A stretch of DNA of 64,000 nucleotides from Haloferula helveola (GCF_037076345.1 NZ_AP024702.1:4650001-4714000), one strand, 5' to 3'; counted from the first letter of the stretch, positions 52,372 through 62,230 are shown. Numbers and translations are program-made. Notes: generated from the sequence alone by a model not told the origin.

Positions 52372-53619
52372 TCAGAAAATCACCCGCGTGCGCAAGCCTC
52401 CGAAGATCGCGTCGTCGTTGTTCGCGAGGACGGGGCGCACCCATTGGATGTCGGCTCCGACACGGAACCACGGGAAGATCTCGGCATCGTAGAAGATCTC
52501 GACACCGTATTCGTCCTGCACCCGGGCGATCGGCCGCACGGTCTTCTTCAGGTCGCTGCTGACGCCGTTCCAGAAAAACCCGACTCCGAAGTTGTCGTTC
52601 GGGCGCGAGCCGTTGACGCCGTTCGCAGCGAGACCGAGCACGGCGCTGGTCTCGAAGGGGTTCGGGTTGCCGTCGGAGACGGCGAGGATCCCGAAGATGC
52701 CCCAGCCCTTCTTCGGATCGGACGAGTCCTGGCAGAGGAATTGCTCGAAGGTGTAGGTCAGCTGCCACGAATCGCCCTGGCGGGTCGGGATGATGCCCGG
52801 ACCGGTCGGCGGGCGCAGGTAGTCGTTGGCATCGAGTGAGAAGGCATCGATGGTCGAGTAGCTGCCGGAAATCGTGTGGGTTCCGTCAAGACCGCCGATC
52901 TTGGTGTAGAAGGTGTAGTCGGCGAGGAAAGTCATCTCGTCGTCATCGAGACCATCGAAGCCGGAACCCGTGAGCGGCGAGCGCGAGTCGAGCACGCCGA
53001 TGTTGAACAGCGGCTTGCCTTCGTCGAGCACGCTGAGGATCGCGCCGAGCGTGGAGATGGGGATGGTCCGGCCGGCGATGGGCGGAGCCACGAACGAGGT
53101 GTTCATGAAGCCTTCCACACCGCGGCCGCCGAGAAAGATTCGGTCGGCAAGGTCAATCGTGTTGAACTTGCCGACCGAGAGCAGCACCGATTCGCTGAAA
53201 GCCTGGGTGAGGACGACGTTGGTGAAGGCGAAGACGTCGTCGGAGTCGCGAGGAGAAATCAGTGCCGCGTTCACCGGGGTAAGTGCGCCGGCCTGCGCCG
53301 AGGCGTCGCCGTAGCGGTACTCGCCGTGGACGTTGAGGAAGAGTCCCGGCCACAAGCCCGCCTTCTGGCCGTCCATGGCGAAGAACAGGTCCAGTTTGCC
53401 GCCGAACTCGAGTTGCTCGGGACCGGAGCCGTCGAGGTCGCCATGGTAGAAGTTGGTGGCCTCCAGCCGCAGGTCCATGCCGTGCGAGCCGAGGGTATTG
53501 CGGACGCCGAACAGATCGCCGGCGAGACGTTCGCGTTCCCAGATCGACGTCTCGGCGTCGGACTGGGCGAAGCAGGCGCCGGTGAGGGCGGTGATGCAAA
53601 GGACGGTTTCAGTTTTCAT
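52372..53619 (-). CDS. OprB-like carbohydrate porin (2)
   Basis: 415 aa with a signal peptide (VLCITALTGACFAQ). The family opening is WERERLAGDLFGVRNTLGSHG followed by MDLRLEATNFYHGD; other marks are VLLSVGKFNTIDLADRIF and a C-terminal Phe (LRTRVIF). It matches the carbohydrate-selective porin OprB group. It is the first of three outer-membrane barrels after the HupE gene. Substrate unknown; the association with DUF3604 and HupE-type genes is the best clue. Confidence 0.9.
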   Translation of the reverse strand: MKTETVLCITALTGACFAQSDAETSIWERERLAGDLFGVRNTLGSHGMDLRLEATNFYHGDLDGSGPEQLEFGGKLDLFFAMDGQKAGLWPGLFLNVHGEYRYGDASAQAGALTPVNAALISPRDSDDVFAFTNVVLTQAFSESVLLSVGKFNTIDLADRIFLGGRGVEGFMNTSFVAPPIAGRTIPISTLGAILSVLDEGKPLFNIGVLDSRSPLTGSGFDGLDDDEMTFLADYTFYTKIGGLDGTHTISGSYSTIDAFSLDANDYLRPPTGPGIIPTRQGDSWQLTYTFEQFLCQDSSDPKKGWGIFGILAVSDGNPNPFETSAVLGLAANGVNGSRPNDNFGVGFFWNGVSSDLKKTVRPIARVQDEYGVEIFYDAEIFPWFRVGADIQWVRPVLANNDDAIFGGLRTRVIF

Positions 53620-53641
53620 GGTTGGTCGGGGTTTGGATAAG

Positions 53642-54661
53642 TCAGGAAATGAGCATGCCGAAGGTGTAGTCCCAGCTCCGCTCGATCACCCAGAACATGG
53701 CGAGCGAGCCGATGGCGTAGGGAGGCACCGCTTTCAGCCATTCGGGAAGCTGGACCGGCAGGCGCTTCAGGACCGCTGCGAGAAGCAGCACGGCGGCGAC
53801 GAAGATCAGTTGTCCTGCCTCGACGCCGACATTGAAGGTCAGCAGCGCGAGCGGAACCGCCTTCTGCGGCAGACCGATTTCGCCGAGCGCCCCGGCGAAG
53901 CCGAAGCCGTGGAGCAGGCCGAAGCCGAAGGCGACGACCCACGGCCAGCGGGCGGTGGCGGGATGGTCGCCGCGGCGCTTGCGCAGGATCTCCATCGCGA
54001 CCAGCACGATGCTCAGCGCGATCACCGCCTCGACCGGCGGGCCGGGGAGCGAGACGTAGCCGAGGGAGGCGAGGGCGAGGGTGATGCTGTGTGCGAGCGT
54101 GAAGGCGGTGATGGTACCGACCAGCTTGCGGCGGCTGTCGATGATCAAAAGCAATGCGAGGACGAAGAGCAGGTGATCGATGCCGAGCAGGATGTGCTCG
54201 ACGCCCAGCACGAAGTAGGTCCACGCCACGGCTCCCGTGCCCGGGGCCGCGGTGATGGTGGCGGTGATGTCGTCCGGTTGCAGGCGGGTCACGAACTCGG
54301 TGCCGTCGGCGTAGGCGACACGAACAAGAGCGTCGGTGAAGGTTCGTTCGAGCCCTCCGATCGTGACCTCAGTGCCGGCGATGCCTCCGGGGCACTCGAT
54401 CTTCCAGCGGCGAATGTGGGCGTTGTCGACGAAGGCGTCGACCGGGTCGCCGACGGGTTTCACGCGTTCATCGAAATACGGATCCAGCGAGAGTCGCATG
54501 CTGTCACCACGCGCCGGCACTTTCCAGAGCACGTCATAGGTCTCGCCTTCGAGTTCGGTGATCTGCAAGTACGACGGGCGTAGTTCGTGGGCGCTGAGCG
54601 AGGCTCCGAAGGCGAGCCACCAGCCGAGGACAAGGGCGACGATGGAGTTGGGTGCGCGCAT
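53642..54661 (-). CDS. HupE/UreJ-type membrane protein
   Basis: 339 aa. A signal or anchor (IVALVLGWWLAFGASLSA) precedes a periplasmic domain (HELRPSYLQITELEGETYDV) and then six to seven membrane segments containing GVEHILLGIDHLLFVLAL and GFGLLHGFGFAGAL, the His-rich HupE/UreJ signatures. Members are proposed nickel/cobalt or other metal transporters. The first ATG (54664) and second (54661) both overlap the upstream stop; the GGAAGG tract precedes them. It is coupled to the isomerase gene. Confidence 0.9.
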   Translation of the reverse strand: MRAPNSIVALVLGWWLAFGASLSAHELRPSYLQITELEGETYDVLWKVPARGDSMRLSLDPYFDERVKPVGDPVDAFVDNAHIRRWKIECPGGIAGTEVTIGGLERTFTDALVRVAYADGTEFVTRLQPDDITATITAAPGTGAVAWTYFVLGVEHILLGIDHLLFVLALLLIIDSRRKLVGTITAFTLAHSITLALASLGYVSLPGPPVEAVIALSIVLVAMEILRKRRGDHPATARWPWVVAFGFGLLHGFGFAGALGEIGLPQKAVPLALLTFNVGVEAGQLIFVAAVLLLAAVLKRLPVQLPEWLKAVPPYAIGSLAMFWVIERSWDYTFGMLIS

Positions 54662-55497
54662 CATCCTTCCGGGTTGTCGGTGGCGGGCCACTCGACGGTG
54701 ACCTCATACTTGTCCAAAAGCTCCGCTTGGAAACGCTCGCGGAACGCCATGCGGCGGTCGTGTTCCCATTCGCGGACGGCTTCGTTGCGGATCTCGTCGA
54801 GAGGGGGAAGGACGGGCTCGGTTCGCTCGTCGACCCGGACAAAATGGATGCCGAACCCGGATCGGATCGGCTCGCTCCACTCGCCGACCTCGAGCGGCTC
54901 GATCGCCCTGGCGAAATCCTCGCCGAAGGTGGCCGCGATCCGGTCGGGGGTGGCCCCGGTCATGTCGGAGGGCAGGAGGGTGGGGTGTCCCTCGGGCTCG
55001 TTGCCATCGTCGAACTCCGCCTTCGTCGAGTTGATCGCGCCGTCCGGATCCTCGCCGAGTTTGGACGGGTTGAAGAAGACTTGCCGGAAGGTGAATTCCG
55101 TGGGCCGGCCGAAACGCTCCGGATCGGCGCTCACGAACTCGCGCAGTTCGTCGTCGGTCGCGGCGCTGACTCCGATCTCATCGCTGAGGAACTCCATCTT
55201 CTGCCGCAGCCGGCGACGAATCAGGGTGTCGTTGTGATCGAGACCTGCGGCGGTGGCCTCGCGGTAGTAGATTTCCTCGAGGATGAAGTCGTCGATGAGG
55301 CCCTCCAGTTCTCCTCGCGTCGGCGGGCGCTGCCAGGTCTTGTGGAAAATGGTCGAGAGCTGCGCGATGCGCCCCGGTGAGACAACGATCTCGTTCTCAC
55401 CCGGTTCACCGGCCTCGGGCTCGTTGGCTTGGTAGAGCGCGAACAGCAGCGCTCCGATCAGGACGAAGTGGAGCAGGGGTTCCTTGAGGATTTTCAT
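54661..55497 (-). CDS. PpiC-type peptidyl-prolyl cis-trans isomerase
   Basis: 278 aa. One N-terminal membrane anchor (LLHFVLIGALLFALYQ) then a helical SurA-like N-domain (RPPTRGELEGLIDDFILEEIYYREA) and a parvulin/PpiC domain with EPLEVGEWSEPIRSGFGIHFVRV. It folds envelope proteins at the periplasmic face. The stop overlaps the HupE start. Such isomerases next to HupE-like genes recur in diverse bacteria, as I recall, so a dedicated folding role for this membrane complex is plausible. Confidence 0.92.
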   Translation of the reverse strand: MKILKEPLLHFVLIGALLFALYQANEPEAGEPGENEIVVSPGRIAQLSTIFHKTWQRPPTRGELEGLIDDFILEEIYYREATAAGLDHNDTLIRRRLRQKMEFLSDEIGVSAATDDELREFVSADPERFGRPTEFTFRQVFFNPSKLGEDPDGAINSTKAEFDDGNEPEGHPTLLPSDMTGATPDRIAATFGEDFARAIEPLEVGEWSEPIRSGFGIHFVRVDERTEPVLPPLDEIRNEAVREWEHDRRMAFRERFQAELLDKYEVTVEWPATDNPEG

Positions 55498-55515
55498 GAT
55501 GCGACGGGAAGGAAG

Positions 55516-56688
55516 TCAGGCGGCTTGGGGTTGCTTCGAGCGGCCGTTGAAGGCGAGCAGCAATGGAATCAACAGCAAGCCTCCGGCAACGGCGAGGACC
55601 GTGGTCGTGTTGCCGGGTTCGATGGTGCTCGACGGCTTCGAAACGGATGCGGAAGCGCGCAAGTGGTTGCGGATTCTCGCCGTGGCGGTGAGGTCGGGGG
55701 TGGTCTCGGCGAGGAGTGCTGAAAATGCCTCGGCGTGGTCATAGCGCTGCCAGCGCGTCAGGTCATCTGCCAGATCGGGGGCGAGCGAGGGAGCTCGCGC
55801 CAGCAGTTTGCCATAGGCGGCCACCAGAGCATCGCGAAGCTCGGGCGTGCCTTCGTTGCCATGGGTCATGAGGGTCGCGTGAAGGGCGGCAAGCTCCTCG
55901 GGGCGGCGCTCGGACTCGCCGAGGTAGAGCTCGGTGAGCCGGTCGATCGCGGCCGGACCGTCGATTTCGATGAGCGCGGTGGCGAAGGCAGCAGTGCGCG
56001 TGGCCAGGCCGTAGCGCGCCGAGTCGGTCACCCCCTTGCGGATGAATTCGTGGTCCCGCGGGTCGTCGCTCTTTCCGAGGAAGAGAATGTAGAGCGCGTG
56101 CCACTTCATCCGGCGGAGATTCTTGAGCTTTTCATGGAGTTGCTCGCGGGGAATCCGGTCGGCGTAGGCGAGGAGCTTCGAGTAGGACGCGCGGGCGACT
56201 TCAAGGTGAGCGAGGTCGGACAGCTCCGAATCATCGTTCCCGAGAAAGTTCGCGAAGTAGGCGGTCCGGGCATCCGGATCCGCCTTCCACTCTTCCGCCC
56301 GGTCAAGGATGGTCGCGACGACCGGGGCGAGGGTGTCGTCGTGAGTCGCGATTCTCCGCCATCCCTGTTCCTGCCCGAACCAGCCACAGAGCAGGCTCAT
56401 CTCAGGGTGGTTGGAGAGTTTCCGCCGCGTTGATGAATCGAGGAACACATCGGCGGGCGGAACCTGCGCAAGGTCTCCCTTGAGGGTGCCAACGGATTGG
56501 AGGTGGTAGGGCCGCTCCGGGTGCTCCCTCGCAAGCATGAGATGCTCCGCCGATAGGACCCGGTCCGCAAGGGACTCGGTTGGCATCGGCAGGCAGATCT
56601 GGCAGGCCTGCGCGCTCAGCATGCCCAGCAGGACCGGCAAGAGGCCTTTGAAGGCTCCCGAAACCATGGGAATGAGCGTGCGGTTCAT
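55516..56688 (-). CDS. uncharacterised membrane-anchored protein
   Basis: 390 aa. A signal peptide (LLPVLLGMLSAQA) then a mature start CQICLPMP with a C-x-x-C pair. The main part is helical, with HEAT-like character (VTDSARYGLATRTAAFATAL, DAIDRLTELYL-like). A C-terminal membrane segment follows (TTTVLAVAGGLLLIPLLLAF). I recognise no domain. It lies directly upstream of the PpiC-type isomerase gene (18 nt). The CQIC motif near the membrane suggests metal or redox binding, which is speculative. Confidence 0.75.
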   Translation of the reverse strand: MNRTLIPMVSGAFKGLLPVLLGMLSAQACQICLPMPTESLADRVLSAEHLMLAREHPERPYHLQSVGTLKGDLAQVPPADVFLDSSTRRKLSNHPEMSLLCGWFGQEQGWRRIATHDDTLAPVVATILDRAEEWKADPDARTAYFANFLGNDDSELSDLAHLEVARASYSKLLAYADRIPREQLHEKLKNLRRMKWHALYILFLGKSDDPRDHEFIRKGVTDSARYGLATRTAAFATALIEIDGPAAIDRLTELYLGESERRPEELAALHATLMTHGNEGTPELRDALVAAYGKLLARAPSLAPDLADDLTRWQRYDHAEAFSALLAETTPDLTATARIRNHLRASASVSKPSSTIEPGNTTTVLAVAGGLLLIPLLLAFNGRSKQPQAA

Positions 56689-56704
56689 GGTGTGGGCGTT
56701 TCCT

Positions 56705-57415
56705 TTACCGCTCGGGGCGGGAAAGGATGAAGATTGGAGTGCCGAGCCGCGGGGTGGAGTATTCCTTGACCGCGCCGCGCGCGATCAGGTTTCGCAAGTC
56801 CCCGTTGGGGCGGGCATCGGGATCGAAACTCCCGGCACCGGCCCGGAGATAGGGAACCAGCTTGTGGACCTCGTCGATGCTCGGAACCGGGCAACCGGTC
56901 GTGCAGGGTCGGCGGCCGATCAACCGCTTCTCCCTTCGCTCGCGGAGCATCGCACTCGCCTCCGGGTTGTAAGAGTGGATCACCACACCGTTCGGAACCC
57001 GTCCGCGGAGCTTCGGGTCCGGATGGCTGGGGGGATACAGCATCTCGGCATAGACCCCGGACACGCCCTTCTTCGAGTCACCGGTCTGGATGGAGGTGTC
57101 GGCATTCCGCGCGATGCGGACGCCACCCATCGTGAAGAATCCGGGCGGAGTCTGGGAATCGCCGAAGCCCAGACCGTTGCGGCCGGTTCCGCAACGAACC
57201 GAAACCGCGACGGCTCCCGTCTTGCGATCCAACACGTGCATGCGCTGGCTGGCCGGATCGACGATGAACACGTGGGCCGGATCGTAACCGGGATGGCCGG
57301 CCTCGCGTTGTGCTTGGATCCCCGCCTCGATGAGTTGCCGGTTCGTGGGGCCGGTCCCGGCCGCGCAACTTGCCACGGCGAGGACGAAGAGCGGGATGAA
57401 CGGTCGAAGGTTCAT
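56705..57415 (-). CDS. L,D-transpeptidase-like lipoprotein
   Basis: 236 aa with signal and lipobox (FVLAVASCAAG). The central region has HVFIVDPASQRMHVLDRKTG (a YkuD-like strand) and GVVIHSYNPEAS, then RPCTTGCPVPSIDE, placed like the HxG...SxGC catalytic part of L,D-transpeptidases but with Thr-Gly-Cys. Members make or modify peptidoglycan cross-links or attach lipoproteins. The start at 57415 is chosen for the lipobox; a longer frame is not plausible. Confidence 0.82.
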   Translation of the reverse strand: MNLRPFIPLFVLAVASCAAGTGPTNRQLIEAGIQAQREAGHPGYDPAHVFIVDPASQRMHVLDRKTGAVAVSVRCGTGRNGLGFGDSQTPPGFFTMGGVRIARNADTSIQTGDSKKGVSGVYAEMLYPPSHPDPKLRGRVPNGVVIHSYNPEASAMLRERREKRLIGRRPCTTGCPVPSIDEVHKLVPYLRAGAGSFDPDARPNGDLRNLIARGAVKEYSTPRLGTPIFILSRPER

Positions 57416-57447
57416 GCGAAAGGTGGCGGTGCCGTGGCCCGGCGTAG

Positions 57448-59370
57448 TCAAGGATTGTACCAGATCGGGGAAGTGTAGGCGCGCTCCTGAATCTTCATCG
57501 GCACTTCGTCGGGCATGGTGATGCCGAAGCGCTTGCACTCGTAGGCGGTCCAGCGCGGGGTCGGGATCTGGATCACGCGGACGTAGTAGAAGGCCGGCTC
57601 GGTGGGATCGAAATCCGGATCGGTCCAGACGGCGGACAACTCGGGTGCGCCGATGCTGTTCGTCCAAGTGGCGTTCTTCACGTCCACCGTGTCGCCGACC
57701 TTCTCCTTGCAGCGGCCGTCTTCGCCGATCTTCCGGTCTCCGGAAACGGCGACATCGTAGATCCGTTCGTGGGTTTTGCCCTCCTTGTCGAGCCAGCCCT
57801 TGATGACCTGCATGCGGTCGAGATTGCCGCCGATCGGGTCGCGCATGGCGGCGACGAGGAAGGAAGGAGACTTGCCGTCGGGGCCCTTCTCCATGTCGGC
57901 TCCCATGGGAACGCCCTTGTCGTATCCGACCCAGCCGGGCTCGCGTGCCATGGCGTCTTCCTCGGTGAATTCCCAGCCGCCGAAGAAGCGCACGCTCATG
58001 CGCGGACCGGTCGAGGCATAGACTTCCTTGCGGTGCATCGCGTCCCAGATCGCCTCACGGGTATTCTCGGTGGCCCAGACCGCGGTGTAGCCGGCGGATG
58101 CCATTTCCCAGCCGAGGATCTCGCGGCCGTCGAAGGCCAAAGTGATGTGCTCCCAGCGTGAGGGCGACGGCTCGACTCCGGAGTGCTTGCCGAAGAAGTT
58201 GTCTTCCTCGACCGCCGCAAGGGCGGTGTGAGCGTCGGTGCCTGCGGCGAGGCCGAACTTGAACGGATTCGCGCCGAGCTTCTTCTCCAGCATCAGGCCG
58301 TTCTTGTAGGCCTCGCGGGAGTACTCGTACTGGATCATGCCCGGCTTCTTCGGGGTCAGGTTGAGGTTGCCCTTGTCCCACAGTTCGAAGTCGGCGAACT
58401 CGTCGTTGGGGGAGAGGCTCGGGTGCGACTCGCCGTCGCCCTTGATCTGGGTGGTCTCGTAGATCCGCTCGAAGCGCATCCGCGTTTCGGCATACTCCTT
58501 GGTCAGTTCGCCACCGCTGTAGGTCTCGACGGCATTGAACATGAGACCGTTCGAAAGGTTCCCGTTGTGCGGAATGGCGTGGACGCGTCCGCCGGTCTTT
58601 TCCTCGTAGGTGGCCATCCACTTCCAGAGGTCCTCGGGGTCCTGGCTCTCGAAGGTGGTGTAGGGCGACATCTTGTCGGCGATCTCCTTGCCGTCGCGGT
58701 AGACCACGTTGCGGTGCATGTTGTTGCCCGGTCCTGGATTCGGAGTCCACTCGTAGCCGATGAACGCGGTGAAGCGGCCGGGGTCATTGTAGCCTTCGAT
58801 GATCTTGGTGTATTTCTCCCAGACCGACTGCAGGAACTCGGGATCTTTCGCCGCCTCCGGGAGTGTTCCTTTGCCTTGGCGTTGGATCGCGTCCATCGCG
58901 ACGGCCGTGATCGCGTCGAGGTCACCGCTGGCCATCGTCTCGTTCCACTTCTTGAGCAACTTGTCCTTCATCAACTCCTCGTTGCCGGCGCGGATCTCGG
59001 AGGTGAAACCCAGCGAGTCCGAGTGGTCGGTCATCACCACCCAGTCGAGCGGACGCGAAAGCTGTGCGGGAACGCCGTAAGTGGTTTCAACCGTTTCGCC
59101 GCGGGCGAATCGCAGCGCTTCCTCGACGCCGATGGTGCAGACAAAGCCGGCATCGAAGGACCAACTCGTGTGAAGGTGCTGGTCACCCCAGAGCGGGCGG
59201 GTAGGGAACTTGCGGTTGGCGTACGGAGAGAAGCTGCGGTCGCCGAGCTGCTTGGTTTCCTGAATCGCGGCGGGATCGACGGTGACGTCGCTGGAGTGGG
59301 CGGTTTCGGCGCTTGCGCTCGCGCACAAGCCAAGTCCTCCGATCAAGATCGCTGTTTTGGTGGTTCTCAT
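57448..59370 (-). CDS. DUF3604 protein, full length
   Basis: 640 aa. A signal peptide (AILIGGLGLCASASA) precedes a metal-dependent PHP-like body: WGDQHLHTSWSFDAG (H65/H67), WVVMTDHSDSLGF (D115/H116), HAIPHNGNLSNG and LAAGTDAHTALA, the usual DUF3604 ligands, and a family C-terminus ([20 protein letters not shown]...RWTAYECKRFGI). A hydrolase role is inferred from the ligands. It is followed by the L,D-transpeptidase-like gene 32 nt downstream. Its neighbour at 59411-60258 is a deleted paralogue. Confidence 0.94.
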   Translation of the reverse strand: MRTTKTAILIGGLGLCASASAETAHSSDVTVDPAAIQETKQLGDRSFSPYANRKFPTRPLWGDQHLHTSWSFDAGFVCTIGVEEALRFARGETVETTYGVPAQLSRPLDWVVMTDHSDSLGFTSEIRAGNEELMKDKLLKKWNETMASGDLDAITAVAMDAIQRQGKGTLPEAAKDPEFLQSVWEKYTKIIEGYNDPGRFTAFIGYEWTPNPGPGNNMHRNVVYRDGKEIADKMSPYTTFESQDPEDLWKWMATYEEKTGGRVHAIPHNGNLSNGLMFNAVETYSGGELTKEYAETRMRFERIYETTQIKGDGESHPSLSPNDEFADFELWDKGNLNLTPKKPGMIQYEYSREAYKNGLMLEKKLGANPFKFGLAAGTDAHTALAAVEEDNFFGKHSGVEPSPSRWEHITLAFDGREILGWEMASAGYTAVWATENTREAIWDAMHRKEVYASTGPRMSVRFFGGWEFTEEDAMAREPGWVGYDKGVPMGADMEKGPDGKSPSFLVAAMRDPIGGNLDRMQVIKGWLDKEGKTHERIYDVAVSGDRKIGEDGRCKEKVGDTVDVKNATWTNSIGAPELSAVWTDPDFDPTEPAFYYVRVIQIPTPRWTAYECKRFGITMPDEVPMKIQERAYTSPIWYNP

Positions 59371-59410
59371 GGCATTCCCTGGGGTTGGACGGGTTGTTTG
59401 GCGGTTCGGA

Positions 59411-60258
59411 TCACGGCGTATACCAAATAGGCGAAGTGTAGGCGCGCTCCTGAGCGGTTTTCTCGGCATCTTCCGGGAGCTCGATGCCGAAGCGGAAGGC
59501 GTCGTAAACCACCCAGCGCGGGGTCGGGATCTCGATCACGCGGGCGTAGTAGAAGGCGGACAGGGCGGGGTCGAAGTCAGGGTCGGTCCACACGGCCCCG
59601 AGCTCCGAGGCGCCGATCGAGTTGCTCCACGTGGCGTTCGCGAGGTCCACTCGAAGCCGATGATCGCGGTGAAGGTGCCGGGGTCGTTGTGTTCCTCGGC
59701 GGCCTTGATGCAGCGCTGCCAGACCGAGCCGTAGGTCTTTGCGCCGGGAGAATATTCATCGAGCATGCCGTCGGGAAGTGTCCCTTGGGCAAAGTTGGTG
59801 ATCAGGTCCTTTGCAGCGGTCGCGGCTTCCTCTCCGCCAGCCTTCATGCCGGCGTACCACTCCTTGCCCTTGTCGTACTTCAGGATGTTCGGCGACCCCT
59901 TCGCGATGTCTTCGGAGAAGCCCATCGCGTCGGAGTGGTCGGTGATGACGATCCAGTCGAGCGGGCGTGCCAGGCGGACCGGTTGGCCGGTGGATGCGAC
60001 GACTTCCTCGCCCTTGGCGAACCGGTAGGCCTCGTCGAGACCGAGGGTGTTTCCGAACAGCCCGGCGTCGGCCGAGAGCCGGGTATGCAGGTGGGTGTCA
60101 CCCCAATAGACCCGCGACGGAAACGAGCGCTGGGCGTAGGGGGAGTAAGCCTTCCCCGGGTAGGCGTCGGAAAGCGCATCTTTGGTGGGCGAGCCCGCGT
60201 CCTGGCCGTGGACCATGAGCGGGAAGCAGATGGCAGCAGGGATATATCTTACTTTCAT
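59411..60258 (-). pseudogene. DUF3604 pseudogene with internal deletion and frameshift
   Basis: From 60258 the frame encodes a DUF3604 N-terminus (signal; [29 protein letters not shown]), ending at [10 protein letters not shown]. After that the frame runs off to 59536 with nonsense. A second frame, from about 59650 to 59411, encodes the family C-terminus ([18 protein letters not shown]...TSPIWYTP). Compared with the full copy at 57448-59370 about 350 codons are missing. The junction falls on GTGGAC, which occurs at both matching points in the full gene (58745-58750 and 57682-57687, 1063 bp apart, not a multiple of three), fitting a microhomology deletion. Confidence 0.9.
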
Positions 60259-60343
60259 GGAATCGTTAGTTAAAGCAGGGAGCGAAAACATGTAAATAAC
60301 AGACGATTTCCCCAATCGGTTCCCGGCGGGTCTGCGGCTTATA

Positions 60344-62230
60344 TCAAGGTTCGGTGAGGGGCCCCGGCTGTGTAGTTGAGGCACTCTCGATCGCACGGAG
60401 CATGACGCTGAGGCCGTGGTTGAAGCAGCCGTCGCCGCAGACGGGCTTGAAGCCGGGGATGTGGCTGCCCTCGCAGTGCTCATCAGGCGAGTGGTCGAGG
60501 GTGATGCCGAAGGAGGCCGGCGTGGAGATCGAGGCGCCCTCGGGCGGGCGCGTGTAGACCGATGTTCCGCCCTTTATGGTTTCAAGCACCTTGATCTCGG
60601 CCAGCTTGTCCTCGTCGATCTCGAGCGGGTTGTCGGAGAGGATCGCGAAGTCTGCGACCTTGCCGACCTCGATGCTGCCCTTGGTCTTCTCTTCGAAGTG
60701 CTGCCAGGCCGGCCAAATGGTCAGGGCCTTGAGTGCGGTGGGAACATCGACACGGTGCTCCGGGCCAAGCACCTTGCCGGTGCGGCTCTTGCGGGTGACG
60801 GTGGCGGAGAGAATTCGCATCGAATCGGGCAGGGCGACCGGCGCATCGTGGTGACTGCCGAACATCATGCCGCGCTTCAGGGCCCAGCCGGTGGGCGAGA
60901 TATTCGTCGCGCGCTCGGGACCGAGCACCGAGTCACGGTGGTAGTCGCCCCAGTAGTAGGTGTGCATTGGGAAAAGCGAGAGGAACACACCGAGCTTGTG
61001 GTAGGCTTCGACCTGATCCTCACGCAGGACCTGGCCGTGGATGAGCACAGGCCGGTTCTTGAGATCGGGGTGCTTCGCCTTCGCCGCGGTCAGCGCCTTG
61101 ATGTAGCGGTCGGAAGCTGCATCGCCATTGCAGTGGCAAAGAATCTGCCAACCGTTGTCGAAGGCCTTCTCGACGGCCTTCATGGTGGTCTCCTCATCGA
61201 TCGCCGCGTAGCCGACATAGTCCTTGTCCTTGCCGGGCGGTGGCTCGAAGTAAGGTTGGGTCAACCATGCGGTCTTGCCTTGCGGCGAGCCGTCGATGGT
61301 CAACTTCACGCCGCCGACGCGGTAGCCGTTCTTGTAGTCCATCGTTGGCTTGGGGTTCTCGACCTCAAGGACGTCCGGGTAAGCGACGAGATCGATCGGC
61401 AGTTTACCCGAATCGGCGACCCTCTCCATCGCTTCAAGGCCGGCGCCCATGGCGCGGCCTTCCTGGGCGGTGGTGTAGCCGAAGGATGCCTGGAGCTTGG
61501 CACCTTCCAAGACGAGCGTGTCGTTGATCGGGTTGTCGAAGTTGGCGGCCAACTGGCCAATCAGCATGAAAAAGGCGTATTCCTCACAGACCCCGTTGGG
61601 TTCGGTGGATCCCTCTTTCCGCTGGAAAACCCCTCCATCCGGATCCTTGGTCTCCGCGGTGATTCCGGCCAGCTCCAGCGCCTTGCTGTTGCCGACGCCG
61701 AGGTGGCCGGATTGGTGGATGATCAGGACCGGCACTTCGGTGGAGACCTTGTCGAGGTCCTCCTTGGTCGGATGGCGATTCTCGGCGAGTTGAGAGTTGT
61801 CGTAGCCGAAGCCGGCGATCCAGCCGACGCGTTCCACCACCTTGCTGTTGTTCAGCGCCCAGTCGGCGAGCAGCTTCTGGATGCTGGCGATGTCCTTGCC
61901 GGTGCCGTCCGGTGGAGGAAGCAGGTTTGCGGTGCTCGCCTGCAGGCCGATCATGTAGGTGTGGCCGTGCGAATCGACGAAGCCGGGCAGCATCGTCTTG
62001 CCGCTCAGGTCGATGAGTTTGGTGTCGTCGCCCTTCGATTTCAGGACCTCGTCCTTGGCTCCGACCGCGAGAATCTTGCCGTCCTTGACCGCCACCGCCT
62101 CGGCGGTTGGTTGATCGTCATTGACGGTGATGACGGCGCCGCCGTGGTAGATGGCGTCCGCCGTGTCGGCGGCGTGGACAAGGCCGCTCGAGAGCAGTCC
62201 GAGAAAGGGGAGGAGGCAGGTGGGTTTCAT
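60344..62230 (-). CDS. secreted YtcJ-type amidohydrolase
   Basis: 628 aa. A signal peptide ([15 protein letters not shown]) precedes the amidohydrolase composite: [17 protein letters not shown] at the start, [13 protein letters not shown] (metal HxH), [19 protein letters not shown] and [14 protein letters not shown]. These are the YtcJ/imidazolonepropionase-like group, of broad or unknown specificity. The C-terminus adds an extra region with several Cys ([21 protein letters not shown]). It is 85 nt upstream of the DUF3604 pseudogene. The leader shows a C-rich sequence without ribosome site. Confidence 0.93.
   Translation of the reverse strand: MKPTCLLPFLGLLSSGLVHAADTADAIYHGGAVITVNDDQPTAEAVAVKDGKILAVGAKDEVLKSKGDDTKLIDLSGKTMLPGFVDSHGHTYMIGLQASTANLLPPPDGTGKDIASIQKLLADWALNNSKVVERVGWIAGFGYDNSQLAENRHPTKEDLDKVSTEVPVLIIHQSGHLGVGNSKALELAGITAETKDPDGGVFQRKEGSTEPNGVCEEYAFFMLIGQLAANFDNPINDTLVLEGAKLQASFGYTTAQEGRAMGAGLEAMERVADSGKLPIDLVAYPDVLEVENPKPTMDYKNGYRVGGVKLTIDGSPQGKTAWLTQPYFEPPPGKDKDYVGYAAIDEETTMKAVEKAFDNGWQILCHCNGDAASDRYIKALTAAKAKHPDLKNRPVLIHGQVLREDQVEAYHKLGVFLSLFPMHTYYWGDYHRDSVLGPERATNISPTGWALKRGMMFGSHHDAPVALPDSMRILSATVTRKSRTGKVLGPEHRVDVPTALKALTIWPAWQHFEEKTKGSIEVGKVADFAILSDNPLEIDEDKLAEIKVLETIKGGTSVYTRPPEGASISTPASFGITLDHSPDEHCEGSHIPGFKPVCGDGCFNHGLSVMLRAIESASTTQPGPLTEP

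Noticed and set aside
59411-60258. sequencing error as the cause of the split DUF3604 frame
   Set aside because: About 350 codons are missing, so a single indel error cannot explain it; the microhomology junction supports a true deletion.
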